64,000 nt of DNA from Bacteroidales bacterium UBA6377 (GTDB taxonomy: Bacteria > Bacteroidota > Bacteroidia > Bacteroidales > UBA932). The stretch is taken from positions 1,382 through 65,381 of the forward strand of contig DJQV01000023.1 of NCBI GenBank assembly GCA_002438805.1, read 5' to 3'. The notes beneath the pieces were generated by a model. The model did no database searches and had not been told where the DNA came from. It saw only the letters and a list, made by a program, of their open reading frames with translations. The position numbers were made by a program, and so were the translations under genes. Below, one piece after another: positions 50,857-60,655 of this stretch; positions within the stretch are counted from its first letter, which is position 1, and every line of letters starts with the position of its first letter.

Positions 50857-51492
50857 ATGGAGCTATTGCAGAAAATAGGCGCAGTGCCATTTGACATCAA
50901 TGCCCTCCAGTCTGCCTATCCGGGCTGCAGGCAGATTACGGACAAGGCCAGAAGGCTTGAGGCGGAAGGGCGCATCATCAGACTGAAGAAAGGTTTGTAT
51001 GTGGCTGGCGCAAATGGCGGCGAATTGTCCCGTGAATTGGTGGCCAATCATTTATATGGCCCGTCCTATGTCTCGATGAGCTGGGCTCTCAGATGGTATG
51101 GGCTGATTCCGGAACGAGTTGATCTCATTCAATCCGTCACGACAAAGCATTCACGGGATTTCATCAACGCTTTGGGGACTTTTCATTACCAAAACTGCGC
51201 AGCCAGCTATTTCCCGATAGGGATAACAATCAAGGGAGAACTGGACTGTCGTTATCTCATAGCGTCTCCAGAAAAAGCCCTGTGCGACTATATCTGCTTC
51301 AACAAGGTGACATTGCGCTTTATGAAAGACGTGAGGCTCTTCCTTGAGGAAGATATCCGGTTCGACACCGATGCGATTCCCGACCTTGATCTGCGGATCA
51401 TTGAGCAATGCTCAGCGCTGGGACGCAAATCCGGTTCGTTATCTGCACTCCTGAACTATCTGAAAACGCAACAAAAACAGGAATATATATGA
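50857..51492 (+). CDS. abiEi: AbiEi-type antitoxin (transcriptional regulator)
   Basis: Antitoxin of a type IV toxin-antitoxin pair; represses the operon and counteracts AbiEii. The start MELLQKIGAVPFDIN at 50857 is after the promoter and gives 211 residues. The N-terminal winged helix includes QSAYPGCRQITDKARRLEAE and IIRLKKGLYV; the C-terminal part has YGPSYVSMSWALRWYGLIPE and the SPEKALCDYI motif of AbiEi proteins. It overlaps the toxin start by ATGA. Confidence 0.88.
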   Translation: MELLQKIGAVPFDINALQSAYPGCRQITDKARRLEAEGRIIRLKKGLYVAGANGGELSRELVANHLYGPSYVSMSWALRWYGLIPERVDLIQSVTTKHSRDFINALGTFHYQNCAASYFPIGITIKGELDCRYLIASPEKALCDYICFNKVTLRFMKDVRLFLEEDIRFDTDAIPDLDLRIIEQCSALGRKSGSLSALLNYLKTQQKQEYI

Positions 51493-52370
51493 GCGAGATC
51501 TTCGATTCCATGCTTTCCGCATATCAGATACGCACATCTGATGACAAGCGGAACGCCGTCTATGAAGTTATGCAGCAGGTGATTCTCGCCGGTCTGTATC
51601 GTGGAGGCTTCTTTAAGGAGGCCGCATTTTATGGTGGCACTTGCCTGAGGATATTCCATGGGCTGAAAAGATTCTCAGAGGATATGGATTTCTCTCTCTT
51701 GAAAAAAGATCCGGAATTCAATCTGGAAAAATACTTCCCAGCCATAATAGAGGAATGCCGAAGCCTGGGGCGTGAGGTCAGCATCACGAAGAAAGACAAA
51801 AGAAACTTCGGGAAGGTCGAGTCGGCATTCCTGAAGGACAATACCGATGTGTACAACATATCCTTCCAGACAGAGCAATCCCTTAAAATCAAGATCGAGG
51901 TGGACACGCAGCCTCCACTTGGCTTTCAGACGGAGCAGAGACTGCTGATGACCCCTTTCTCGTTCATGGCCAGATGCTTCACCCTTCCTGGTCTTTATGC
52001 CGGAAAGATGCACGCATTTACATTCAGGCAATGGAAGAATCGGGTCAAGGGACGCGACTGGTATGATTTCGAATGGTATGTCAGGAACCGGGTTCCGCTG
52101 AACTTCGGGCATCTTCAGACCCGGACCAAGGAGTTCAATGGCATTGACTTGACCAGGGAATCATTCTTGGAGATGCTCAAGGGGCGCATCTGTGCGGCAG
52201 ACATATCTGCAGTAAAACAGGATGTCCTTCCATATATTGTCGACAAAAGGGATCTGGAAATATGGTCAAATGACTATTTCCTCCAGTTGGCTGATATGAT
52301 ACGGTTTGAGAATGATGGTGCTGGCCAAGGTTCCATCGAAGCCGGCAGAGAAGAACTCCGCAAGGGCTGA
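51489..52370 (+). CDS. abiEii: AbiEii-type nucleotidyltransferase toxin
   Basis: Toxin partner of AbiEi; the family transfers nucleotides and aborts phage growth or stalls the cell. The start at 51489 overlaps the antitoxin stop; 293 residues. The nucleotidyltransferase core is FYGGTCLRIFHGLKRFSEDM followed by DFSLL (about 48-72: GGT, then Ser-x-Asp-x-Asp). IKIEVDTQPP supplies the third acidic position and RDWYDFEWYV is also typical. Intact. Confidence 0.88.
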   Translation: MSEIFDSMLSAYQIRTSDDKRNAVYEVMQQVILAGLYRGGFFKEAAFYGGTCLRIFHGLKRFSEDMDFSLLKKDPEFNLEKYFPAIIEECRSLGREVSITKKDKRNFGKVESAFLKDNTDVYNISFQTEQSLKIKIEVDTQPPLGFQTEQRLLMTPFSFMARCFTLPGLYAGKMHAFTFRQWKNRVKGRDWYDFEWYVRNRVPLNFGHLQTRTKEFNGIDLTRESFLEMLKGRICAADISAVKQDVLPYIVDKRDLEIWSNDYFLQLADMIRFENDGAGQGSIEAGREELRKG

Positions 52371-52378
52371 CAGGAGCC

Positions 52379-52453
52379 TACCTCCGGAAAGCCACTGGAA
52401 GCCACTGATCCTTGCGCCATGCAGAGCATTTCGTACAGCACGAGGGCGATTTC
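52379..52453 (+). repeat. Dispersed repeat, second copy
   Basis: Shares about 75 bases with 36289-36366, including TACCTCCGGA, TTTCGTACAGCAC and GGGCGATTTC. Only the right half-arm of the 36-bp palindrome is present. Confidence 0.65.
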
Positions 52454-52495
52454 GGCGGGGCGGAGATTTATGGCGCAACATGTTGGAAAAATGTG

Positions 52496-52503
52496 TATAT
52501 TTG
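52496..52503 (+). promoter_or_regulatory. -7 box of the DUF4143 ATPase gene
   Basis: TATATTTG, 44 bases before the start. No clear TTTG at the -33 position. Confidence 0.55.
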
Positions 52504-52547
52504 CACAAAACATGTTTGATAAATGTGACAAAAGCACAGTTTAGCCA

Positions 52548-53867
52548 ATGAATATAAGAATTGAACGTGATATCATGAAGGACTTGCTCCGGTGGAAGCA
52601 AAGGCCCGACCACAAGCCCCTCATAATCCGCGGAGCCCGCCAGATCGGCAAAACATGGGTCATGCGAAGGTTCGGAGAGAAGTACTTCGACCATGTGGCC
52701 TATTTCAACTTTGACTCTTCAGAGGAACTGTGCCGGGAATTTGAGAATACAAAGGATCCCAAACGGCTAATTGACATTCTCCGGCTTTACACGGACTGCC
52801 CGATCGAGCCCGGGCGGACATTGATGATCTTCGATGAGATACAGCAGAGCAACAAGGCACTGAATTCTCTGAAATATTTCTGCGAGGAAGCCCCGGATTA
52901 TCACATACTTGCTGCAGGCTCTCTTTTGGGGGTGTCTTTGTCAAAAGGAGACTCGTTCCCTGTCGGGAAGGTCGATTTTCTGAGAATGTATCCCGTGACT
53001 TTCAAGGAGTTTCTCAATGCGGATGACCATCAAATGTACAAATATGTTGAAAGCCTTTCCGAAATAGCCCCGCTCCCGGAAATTGTCATGAACAGACTTG
53101 CCGAATCGTACCGTAGATACCAGACGTGCGGAGGGATGCCGACGGCTGTGGTTGCGATGCTTGGCAAGCGCGGCATAAAAGAGATTGAAGAGATACAGAC
53201 CTCGATATTGACCGCCTATACTCTTGACTTCGCTAAACATGCACCTGGGAAAGACATCCCTCGCATCTCCGCCATTTGGAACTCCATCCCGTCACAGCTG
53301 GCCAAGGAAAACAGGAAATTCGTCTATAAACTCGTCAAAGACGGGGCACGGGGGAGGGAATATGAGGACGCGCTTCTGTGGCTGGAACATGCAGGCATGA
53401 TCTACAGAGTGTTCTGTTCGTCAAAACCGCATTTGCCGCTGAGTGCCTATGATGACCTGTCAGCATTCAAGGTATACCTTTGCGACTGTGGGCTTTTAAG
53501 GCGGATGGCACAGCTTCCGGCCGAGATGCTCTGGACAGAGAATCCCCTTTATGTAGAATTCAAGGGAGCTATGGCGGAGAATATGGTATTGCAGTCCCTT
53601 GTCCCGCAGTTTGAAGTGATGCCGAGGTACTGGATATCGGAAGCGACCGCAGAGGTGGACTTCCTGCTGCAGAACGGAGCCTCGATCATTCCAGTCGAAG
53701 TGAAGTCCGGGACACGGCTCGGCGGCAGGAGCCTTGCTCTCTACATCAACCGCTTCGGGGTGAGCACCGCTTTGAGATTCTCCATGAACAATCTGAAACG
53801 TGACGGGGCCATCCTGAACATCCCACTACCGCTCGCCGATTGGACGGCAAGGCTTCTGACATTGTAA
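52548..53867 (+). CDS. AAA-family ATPase with DUF4143 domain
   Basis: 439 residues. The N-terminal ATPase has Walker A RGARQIGKTWVMRR (about 28-41), Walker B LMIFDEIQQ and sensor HILAAGSLLG. The C-terminal DUF4143 part has the PD-(D/E)XK-like EVDFLLQNGASIIPVEVKSG. This family is abundant and mobile in Bacteroidales; its biological role is not established. Intact; compare the broken relative at 56701. Confidence 0.88.
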   Translation: MNIRIERDIMKDLLRWKQRPDHKPLIIRGARQIGKTWVMRRFGEKYFDHVAYFNFDSSEELCREFENTKDPKRLIDILRLYTDCPIEPGRTLMIFDEIQQSNKALNSLKYFCEEAPDYHILAAGSLLGVSLSKGDSFPVGKVDFLRMYPVTFKEFLNADDHQMYKYVESLSEIAPLPEIVMNRLAESYRRYQTCGGMPTAVVAMLGKRGIKEIEEIQTSILTAYTLDFAKHAPGKDIPRISAIWNSIPSQLAKENRKFVYKLVKDGARGREYEDALLWLEHAGMIYRVFCSSKPHLPLSAYDDLSAFKVYLCDCGLLRRMAQLPAEMLWTENPLYVEFKGAMAENMVLQSLVPQFEVMPRYWISEATAEVDFLLQNGASIIPVEVKSGTRLGGRSLALYINRFGVSTALRFSMNNLKRDGAILNIPLPLADWTARLLTL

Positions 53868-53892
53868 GAACTTTTTCGGCCAGGAAAGGCTC

Positions 53893-56538
53893 TCAGCACT
53901 TGCACGCCGCCACTTTCCTGATGGCCCTGACGAGCTCCCCGATCAGCATGACGGCAGATGTCTCCACGATGATTTTCAGAAGGTCGTCAAACTCCAGCGG
54001 CTCGACATTGAAGAATGCGCCTCCAAGATAAACTATGACTACCTGCCCGAGGAGTATCACCGCGAGTATCAGCAGAAAACCTCTGCAACCCTTGAAATTC
54101 CAGGCGCTTCTGTCTGTACCGTAAGCTTTTGCGTTGAAAAGGTTCCAGAACTGGAGGAAGACGAAAGTCGTGAAAAACAGTCCGGACTCGTATCTGGAGA
54201 TGCCGTTGTAAGCACCGAGTTCTATCCCGCGGATACCCGGACGTATGTCCGCGTGCTCCATGACATAAGTGAAGCCGACCATGAGCAGGCAGAAAAGGCC
54301 GCCGGTGATGATGATGTGCCACAGCAGGTCGTGGTCGATGATGAATTGAGACCTGTCCCTCGGCCTGTTCTTCATCAGCTCCCTCTCGGGCGGGAGAGAT
54401 GCTAGGGCCATGGCGGCGAAGGTGTCCATGATCAGGTTTATCCACAGCATCTGTGTGACCGTGAGCGGCGACTGCACACCCATGAACGCGCCGCAGAGCA
54501 CGATGAGGCAGGCCGATACATTGACCGTCATCTGGAAAAGGATGAAACGCTGTATGTTTCTGTACAGAGATCTTCCCCAGAGGACCGCCCTCCCGATACT
54601 GGTGAAAGAGTTGTCGATAATCGTGATGTCGCTGGCTTCTTTCGCCACCGAGGTGCCGTCCCCCATGGAAAGCCCGACATGGGCTGCTTTCAGCGCGGGG
54701 GCGTCATTTGTCCCGTCACCGGTCACCGCCACCACATTCCCCGTGGCCTGCAGGGCCTTTACAAGCCTCTCTTTATCGGTCGGCCGCGCTCTCGCGATGA
54801 TTTTAAGGCCGTCTGCGACCTGCCTCAGTTCTTCGTCCGTCAGAGAGGCGATCTCAGGACCGGTGATGATGCTTGAACGCGGGCTTCCATCGGTCCAGAT
54901 GCCTATCTGACGTCCTATCTCCATGGCTGTGCGGGCATTGTCCCCGGTGACGATCTTGACATTGATCCCGGCATCAAGGCATTCCCGGACTGCGGCCGGC
55001 ACATCTTCCCTCACCGGATCGGAGATCGCGAACAAGGCTATGAGCCTGAGCCCGGAGACATTGAGCTTCCCATTGTCAATAGCCTCCTCCCCCGCCTCAA
55101 GGTCCTTGGTCGCAAGGGCCAGCATCCTCATCCCCCGGTTCTGGCAGTCCTCGGTGTATTTGCTCACGAGGCCCTGTTCCCCTGAGGGGATGTCACAATA
55201 AGCCCCCACGATCTCCGGCGCCCCCTTGACAAAAAGCGTCAGTTTGCCGCCGGCATCGCGGGTGAGCGTCGCCATGTACTTGTTCTCCGTGGAGAACGGC
55301 AGTTCCTGGACAACCTTCCCGGAAGAGCGCAGCACGGCATAGTCCACACCCTGCTGCCCTAGCCACAGCAACAACGCCCCCTCGGTAGGGTTCCCGATCA
55401 CCTCATCCCCCTCCACGGAAGCGGTGGAATTTATGGCAATTGACTTGTACAGCAACGCGTTGTCCACATCTTCCGGCTTCCAGAAGTCCGCCACCTTCAT
55501 CTTGTTTTGAGTGAGGGTGCCGGTCTTGTCGGTGCAGATGACCGTCACCGCCCCCATCGTCTCGCAGGCGTGCATCTTGCGCACAAGGTTGTTGGTGGCC
55601 AACATTTTACGCATGCTGTACGCCAAACTCAACGTGACCGCCATAGGCAAGCCTTCCGGGACGGCCACGACAACCAGGGTGACAGCTATCATTATGGACT
55701 GCAGCAAATAAGAGAGGAAATCCACCCAGACAAACGGGGCAGCATCCAGCGTATGCACGTAGAGGATGATCCTCCCTGCTAGGATGAGGACAGCCAGGCC
55801 GTAACTGATCCTGCTTATCCATGTCCCGAGCCTTTCAAGCTGCTCGTTGAGCGGGGTCTTCACACCGTTGTCGATCTGGGCCTGTTTGTAGACCTTGCCG
55901 TATTCGGTGGCATCGCCCACAGCAACGACCCGGCACACGGCGTGCCCTCCCATCACCTTCGAGCCCCGGTAGACCCTGTCTGTAGGATAGGTGGCATTGG
56001 GATCGGCCTCGGAAGGGTCGGCACTCTTGCGGCATTCCGGCTCGCCGGTAAGCGTAGACTCGTTGATGACAAGTGCCGTGGATCCAAGCAGTTCGGCATC
56101 GGCAGGGACTTCGCAGCCGCTGTCAATGACAACGATATCGCCAACCACCACGTCTTTTTTGGGAACCCTGGCGTGCTTCCCGTCACGGACAACCACGACA
56201 AGTTCATCATCGTCAACCTGGTTGAGAAGGGAGAACTCCTTGTCCGATTTGAGCTCAAAAATAAAGGCGAGTGTCGTGGAAAGGAGGATGGCCAGCAATA
56301 TCCCGGCAGGTTCGAAAAAAGCGTTCCACGAATGTCCGAGGCCCAGATATTCATACAACGATATGCCCAGAGACAATGCTCCCGCGATAATCAGTATGAT
56401 GATGAGGGGATCCTTGAATTTTTCGAGGTAACGCTTCCATATAGGCACCTTGCCGGTCGGTGTCAGTATGTTGTTCCCGTATTTCTGGCGGCTTTCCAGG
56501 ACCTGCTCCGCCGTGAGGCCTTTTATATTATCTGTCAT
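53893..56538 (-). CDS. P-type calcium-transporting ATPase (PMCA type)
   Basis: Ion pump of 881 residues from MTDNIKGLTAEQVLESRQKY. Order: N-terminal cation ATPase domain, actuator with STLTGEP, helix 4 with VAVPEGLPMAV (calcium-type PEGLP), phosphorylation site CTDKTGTLTQNK, nucleotide-binding KGAPEI, hinge GDGTNDAPALKAAHVGLSMG and C-terminal helices (ending EPLEFDDLLKIIV). The MTDNIK start removes 22 unlikely residues of a longer frame. It probably exports calcium. It is convergent with the ATPase gene at 52548. Confidence 0.92.
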   Translation of the reverse strand: MTDNIKGLTAEQVLESRQKYGNNILTPTGKVPIWKRYLEKFKDPLIIILIIAGALSLGISLYEYLGLGHSWNAFFEPAGILLAILLSTTLAFIFELKSDKEFSLLNQVDDDELVVVVRDGKHARVPKKDVVVGDIVVIDSGCEVPADAELLGSTALVINESTLTGEPECRKSADPSEADPNATYPTDRVYRGSKVMGGHAVCRVVAVGDATEYGKVYKQAQIDNGVKTPLNEQLERLGTWISRISYGLAVLILAGRIILYVHTLDAAPFVWVDFLSYLLQSIMIAVTLVVVAVPEGLPMAVTLSLAYSMRKMLATNNLVRKMHACETMGAVTVICTDKTGTLTQNKMKVADFWKPEDVDNALLYKSIAINSTASVEGDEVIGNPTEGALLLWLGQQGVDYAVLRSSGKVVQELPFSTENKYMATLTRDAGGKLTLFVKGAPEIVGAYCDIPSGEQGLVSKYTEDCQNRGMRMLALATKDLEAGEEAIDNGKLNVSGLRLIALFAISDPVREDVPAAVRECLDAGINVKIVTGDNARTAMEIGRQIGIWTDGSPRSSIITGPEIASLTDEELRQVADGLKIIARARPTDKERLVKALQATGNVVAVTGDGTNDAPALKAAHVGLSMGDGTSVAKEASDITIIDNSFTSIGRAVLWGRSLYRNIQRFILFQMTVNVSACLIVLCGAFMGVQSPLTVTQMLWINLIMDTFAAMALASLPPERELMKNRPRDRSQFIIDHDLLWHIIITGGLFCLLMVGFTYVMEHADIRPGIRGIELGAYNGISRYESGLFFTTFVFLQFWNLFNAKAYGTDRSAWNFKGCRGFLLILAVILLGQVVIVYLGGAFFNVEPLEFDDLLKIIVETSAVMLIGELVRAIRKVAACKC

Positions 56539-56675
56539 GGCTGTCGCCTTCTGCTTTGTCAGTAAAAACGGAGCGAATTTATAAAAGTTCTTGATAATCT
56601 GCAAAGCGCACGAGTTGCAAAAAGTTGCAAATCGGGCGATGATTTTCTTGAAAAAAGTTGTAATATTGTGCGGTT

Positions 56676-56705
56676 AAAACCCGCAAAAAGTCGCAAAATA
56701 ATGCT
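56676..56705 (+). repeat. Upstream repeat of ATPase gene, also at 60547-60576
   Basis: AAAACCCGCAAAAAGTCGCA and following AAATAATGCT closely matches 60547-60576. Here it ends in the ATG of the ATPase gene; the second site has no ATPase, so it may be a remnant. A related GTTGCAAAAAGTTGCAAA lies at about 56615. Confidence 0.6.
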
Positions 56706-57999
56706 TAAAAGGAAGATTGTCAACGATTTAATACAGTAGAAAAGAGAATCCACAAATAAGGCTCTCCTCATCAAAGGAGCCAGACAAGTAGGAAAGACTA
56801 CTGTTGTACGTCAATTCGCCAAAGAGAACTATAAGAATTTCATAGAGATCAACTTCGAACAGATGCCTCTGGCAAAACAGGCATTTGACGGAAACCTTGA
56901 CGCGCGCACCATCCTTGTCAATCTCTCCGTCATGGGCTTCGGCCCGTTGGAGCCTGGCAAAACATTGATTTTTTTCGATGAGATACAATCCTGTCCGAAT
57001 GCCAGGACAGCTATTAAATTCTTGGTGGAAGACGGGACTTATGATTATATTGAATCAGGCTCCCTGCTTGGCATCAACTACAAGGATGTATCCTCGTATC
57101 CAGTTGGATTCGAGCACGAACTGAATATGTATCCACTTGATTTCGAGGAATTTCTTTGGGCATGCAATATAGGGGAAGATGTGATCAGTCTTCTAAGGAA
57201 GTGCTACGGGGATATCAGTCCCGTTCCGGTTTTTCTTCACAAGCAAATCATGGAACGTTATCGGCAATACCTGATTGTGGGAGGCATGCCGGAGGTTGTG
57301 ACGACATATCTTGCCAATGAAGACTTCAACAAGACCATCACAAATCAGAAAGACATTCTTTCCGGGTATCGCAACGACATTTCCAAGTATGCCGGAAAGG
57401 ATCAAATGCTGGTAAAATCAGTATTTGACGCTATTCCGGGGCAATTGAGCAAACAAGACAAACGCTTCATACTGGCATCCATTGAGGAAAATGCATCCCG
57501 GCGTAAATATGGAGCTCCCACTCAGTGGCTGGTCGATGCGGGCATAGCGTATTACTCATTCAATGTGAATGCTTTTGAACTGCCGTTCCCCAGCCATGAA
57601 AACCTTAGACTATATAAACTGTTCTTTGTTGACAGCGGACTCATGTGCGCAATGATGCTGGGCAATATACAGGCAAAGGTTTTGACGGGTGACATCCTCG
57701 TGAATGAAGGCGCCCTCGCGGAAAACCATATAGCCGGAGAACTTGTAAAGCATGGCATATCACTGAATTATTACGACAGAAAGAGCAGACATGAACTGGA
57801 TTTCGTCTTTCCGGAAGGAGACAGAATCAGCATCCTGGAGATAAAATCGGGCAAGGACTACAAGAAGCACGCATCCCTTGATATGGCCAGAAGCCTTTTC
57901 CCCGACAAAATCGGGAGAATGATTGTGATGAGCGACAATAACGTCGAAATTGAAAACGGCATACAGTACCTGCCTTTCTACATGAGCATGTTCATCTGA
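56701..57999 (+). pseudogene. AAA-family DUF4143 ATPase with a premature TAG
   Basis: The reading frame begins MLKRKIVNDLIQ, meets TAG at codon 13 (56737-56739) and continues in the same frame KRESTNKALLIKGARQVGKT without another stop to 57999 (433 codons). Homologues usually have Trp at that place (LLEW-K), so TGG to TAG is the simplest explanation. A start at the next ATG (56863) would lack Walker A. The rest is intact: FFDEIQSC, LVDAGIAYYSF and the C-terminal HELDFVFPEGDRISILEIKS. Confidence 0.82.
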
Positions 58000-58067
58000 G
58001 TATGTATTTTATCCACAAGATTAAACCACCCCCATCTCATCAATCTCTTTCCTGATTCGTAGTCTGA

Positions 58068-58103
58068 AGGTAGGGATGAGAATCCTCAAAAACACCCCGA
58101 CCT
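58068..58103 (-). repeat. 36-bp quasi-palindromic element, copy 5
   Basis: AGGTAGGGAT, 16 bases, ACCCCGACCT: the opposite orientation to copies 1-4. About 50 bases before it (GATTAAACCACCCCCATCTC) match the flank of copy 6. Confidence 0.75.
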
Positions 58104-58205
58104 GCACGGAGGCTTCCACGAGGCAGGCTCATCAGGCAAGCGACGCGCCTTATTCCATCCGTCGCCTCGTTACTCTAATGTAACCATAAATCCATTGCAA
58201 ATCAC

Positions 58206-58213
58206 TACCTTTG
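58206..58213 (+). promoter_or_regulatory. -7 box of the AlbA-ATPase gene
   Basis: TACCTTTG, 24 bases before the start codon at 58238. Confidence 0.55.
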
Positions 58214-58237
58214 TGAGCATATAGTCGGATCAAAAAA

Positions 58238-59686
58238 ATGGAACTGAAAGACCTTATAGGAGAGGCGACAGCCTATGACAAGAAAGAGAGACTTGAAGTC
58301 AGCAAGCCTAAGAGCTGGCTCAAGAGCGTCTCTGCATTCGCGAACGGCAATGGCGGGACATTGGTATTCGGCATCAGCGATGATGAACGGATAGTAGGGC
58401 TTGCCGATGCAGAAAGCAACTCCGAGGTTATCAGCGAATGCGTCAAGACCAAACTTGATCCTGTTCCAGATATTCATCTCGAATTCAAAGAGATTGATGG
58501 GAAGAAACTAATACTGCTCCACGTCAAAGCAGGAAGCGAAACACCATATTACTACATCGGCGACAAACAGCGTCTGGCATACATTCGCATCGGCAATGAG
58601 TCCGTCATCGCAGACCGTCTTCAGTTGAAGGCTTTGGTGCTGAAAGGCTCAGGACGGACTTATGATGCGCTCCCGTCGCCGTACAAGTTCACGGATATGG
58701 CCTTCACCCAGCTGCGTTCCGCCTGCTACAAGAGACTTCACCGCTCATTCGAAGACAGCGAGTTCACATCTTGGGGCATAATCGACGAGAACGGAGCTTT
58801 GACCAATGCCGGAGCGTTACTCGCCGACGATTCTCCGGTCCGTCAGTCCAGAATCTTCTGCACTCGTTGGAATGGCCTCACGATGACAAGCGGACTCGGC
58901 GAGGCTCTTGACGATGCCGAACTGGAAGGCAGCGTCATCGGTCAGCTGCAAGATGCCGTCGCATTCATCCGCAACAATTCGCACAAGCGCTGGTGGAAAG
59001 AATCAGACCACCGCGAGGAACTTCCGGACTATCCGGAAAGAGCCGTGGCAGAGGTCATCTGCAACGCCATCATTCACCGCGACTACCAGGAACTCGGCAG
59101 CGAGATCCACATTGACATCTACGACGACCGGATGGAAGTATATTCACCGGGCGGAATGATTGATGGCCGCCTGATTCAGCAGTTGAACCCGCTTTCAGTT
59201 CCGTCCAAGCGTCGCAATCCCCTCCTCGCCGATTTCTTCAGCCGTCTCGACCTCATGGAGCGTCGAGGCAGCGGAATGAAGAAAATCCTCGGTGAATATG
59301 TCCGATTTGAGTCCTTGAAGGAATACCACGCCCCAGAGTTCACTTCCAATGCCAGCGAGTTCCACGTGACCCTCTGGAATCTCAACTACGGCACCGATGT
59401 CGTAAAAGATGTCACAAATGACTTCACTAAAGAGCCAACTCAGTTCACAAAAGAATTCACAAAAGAATTCACAAAAGCCCAAAGACGCATCTATAAGCTG
59501 ATTACTATGAACCCCAAAGTGAACATTGATATGATTGCAGAAGATCTAAACCTGTCTACAAGGCAAGTCAAGACATATATGAAACGCCTCTCCGACCTAC
59601 ACCTTATCGCCCGTGAAGGTGGACGTAAAAACGGCATCTGGAAGATTATCGACAAAGACTACGACGACTTCTTTGAACGGATATAA
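58238..59686 (+). CDS. Schlafen AlbA-domain ATP-binding regulator
   Basis: 482 residues. The N-terminal AlbA_2 domain (about 5-130) has SAFANGNGGTLVFGISDDER. The GHKL-type ATPase-like part has VAEVICNAIIHRDYQELGSE and GMIDGRL, then RRNPLLADFF and ERRGSGMKKI. A C-terminal winged helix (RIYKLITMNPKVNIDMIAED and STRQVKTYMKRL) suggests DNA binding. A tandem repeat of the four residues FTKE (about 399-413) joins the parts. Probably a regulator; related proteins occur in defence loci. Confidence 0.82.
   Translation: MELKDLIGEATAYDKKERLEVSKPKSWLKSVSAFANGNGGTLVFGISDDERIVGLADAESNSEVISECVKTKLDPVPDIHLEFKEIDGKKLILLHVKAGSETPYYYIGDKQRLAYIRIGNESVIADRLQLKALVLKGSGRTYDALPSPYKFTDMAFTQLRSACYKRLHRSFEDSEFTSWGIIDENGALTNAGALLADDSPVRQSRIFCTRWNGLTMTSGLGEALDDAELEGSVIGQLQDAVAFIRNNSHKRWWKESDHREELPDYPERAVAEVICNAIIHRDYQELGSEIHIDIYDDRMEVYSPGGMIDGRLIQQLNPLSVPSKRRNPLLADFFSRLDLMERRGSGMKKILGEYVRFESLKEYHAPEFTSNASEFHVTLWNLNYGTDVVKDVTNDFTKEPTQFTKEFTKEFTKAQRRIYKLITMNPKVNIDMIAEDLNLSTRQVKTYMKRLSDLHLIAREGGRKNGIWKIIDKDYDDFFERI
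59447..59476 (+). repeat. 12-bp tandem repeat inside the AlbA-ATPase gene
   Basis: TTCACAAAAGAA is repeated 2.5 times without a mismatch, encoding FTKE units in the linker. Copy-number change would alter linker length without changing frame. Confidence 0.8.
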
Positions 59687-59692
59687 CACAGA

Positions 59693-59769
59693 ATCTTATT
59701 TGCAGAATAACTCCGAAATATCGGTAATACACTGAATTTCAAAGATATCTTATTTGCAAAGTAAATCCG
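59693..59769 (+). repeat. Pair of 23-bp direct repeats
   Basis: ATCTTATTTGCAGAATAACTCCG (59693-59715) and its 20-of-23 copy (59747-59769) lie 54 bases apart before the NERD gene. They could be a binding site pair or duplicated promoter elements. Confidence 0.6.
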
Positions 59770-59801
59770 TGTACACCATTTAATCTTCCACAAGCCCAAA
59801 A

Positions 59802-60539
59802 ATGGAATTCTTTGCTCTTATAGCTATTATTATCCTTGTCGTTTTACTTCACCGCCTCCTGCCCTCAAAAGGCAAAGTCGGGGAAAAGCGAGTAACCTCC
59901 ATCCTGAAAAAGCTTCCCGAAGACAGCTACAAAGTCATCAACGACCTTCTGCTCTCAAGCAACGGCTACAGCACACAGATAGACCACATCGTAATATCCA
60001 TCTATGGCATCTTCGTCATCGAGACCAAATTCTATCAAGGATGGATATACGGAGGCGAGAACAGCGAATACTGGACGCAGAACATCTACGGCAACAAATA
60101 CCAGTTCCGCAACCCCATCCACCAGAATCAGGGACACATCCGAGCATTAAGATTCCTCCTGAAAGACTACGGGAATATCCCCTACATCTCAATCGTCGCA
60201 TTCTCAAGACAGGCAAGCCTCGGCATAGATGCTCACACTCCGGTAATATACTGGGATCAGATTCCCCGAATAATCAATCAGTTCGAGACCAGAGTCCTCT
60301 CCGAAAGCCAGATACAGAGCATCTATAAGCTCCTGCTCGCAAACAACAACGGAGCCAAAGCCGCCAAGAAGCAGCACATCTCCAACGTCCGTCACAACGA
60401 ACTCAAGCGTGACATTGCCGTTGCCAACGGCTATTGTCCGCTATGCGGAGGCACACTGACACTGCGTCAAGGCAAGTATGGCAAATTCTACGGCTGTTCA
60501 AACTATCCACGTTGCCGGTACACCACACCATATAGCTAA
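59802..60539 (+). CDS. NERD-domain protein with C-terminal zinc finger
   Basis: 245 residues. A membrane helix (FFALIAIIILVVLLHRLL) comes first, then a NERD nuclease-related domain (about 25-140): GKVGEKRV, QIDHIVISIYGIFVIETKFY (Asp and Glu-x-Lys of the nuclease core). The end is a topoisomerase-type C4 zinc finger (CPLCGGTLTLRQGKYGKFYG with CSNYPRC). It probably acts on nucleic acid; the role is unknown. Often found in accessory and defence regions. Confidence 0.83.
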   Translation: MEFFALIAIIILVVLLHRLLPSKGKVGEKRVTSILKKLPEDSYKVINDLLLSSNGYSTQIDHIVISIYGIFVIETKFYQGWIYGGENSEYWTQNIYGNKYQFRNPIHQNQGHIRALRFLLKDYGNIPYISIVAFSRQASLGIDAHTPVIYWDQIPRIINQFETRVLSESQIQSIYKLLLANNNGAKAAKKQHISNVRHNELKRDIAVANGYCPLCGGTLTLRQGKYGKFYGCSNYPRCRYTTPYS

Positions 60540-60546
60540 AAACGCC

Positions 60547-60576
60547 AAACCCTGCAAAAAGTTGCAAAATCATGCT
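60547..60576 (+). repeat. Second copy of the ATPase upstream repeat
   Basis: AAACCCTGCAAAAAGTTGCA followed by AAATCATGCT matches 56676-56705, but no ATPase frame follows. Confidence 0.55.
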
Positions 60577-60655
60577 CTCGCGCACGTCTGGGCAACTTTG
60601 ATCTTAGCGAGGAATTTCGTATCATTACAGCCCGAATACAAAATAACAGTTAAAG

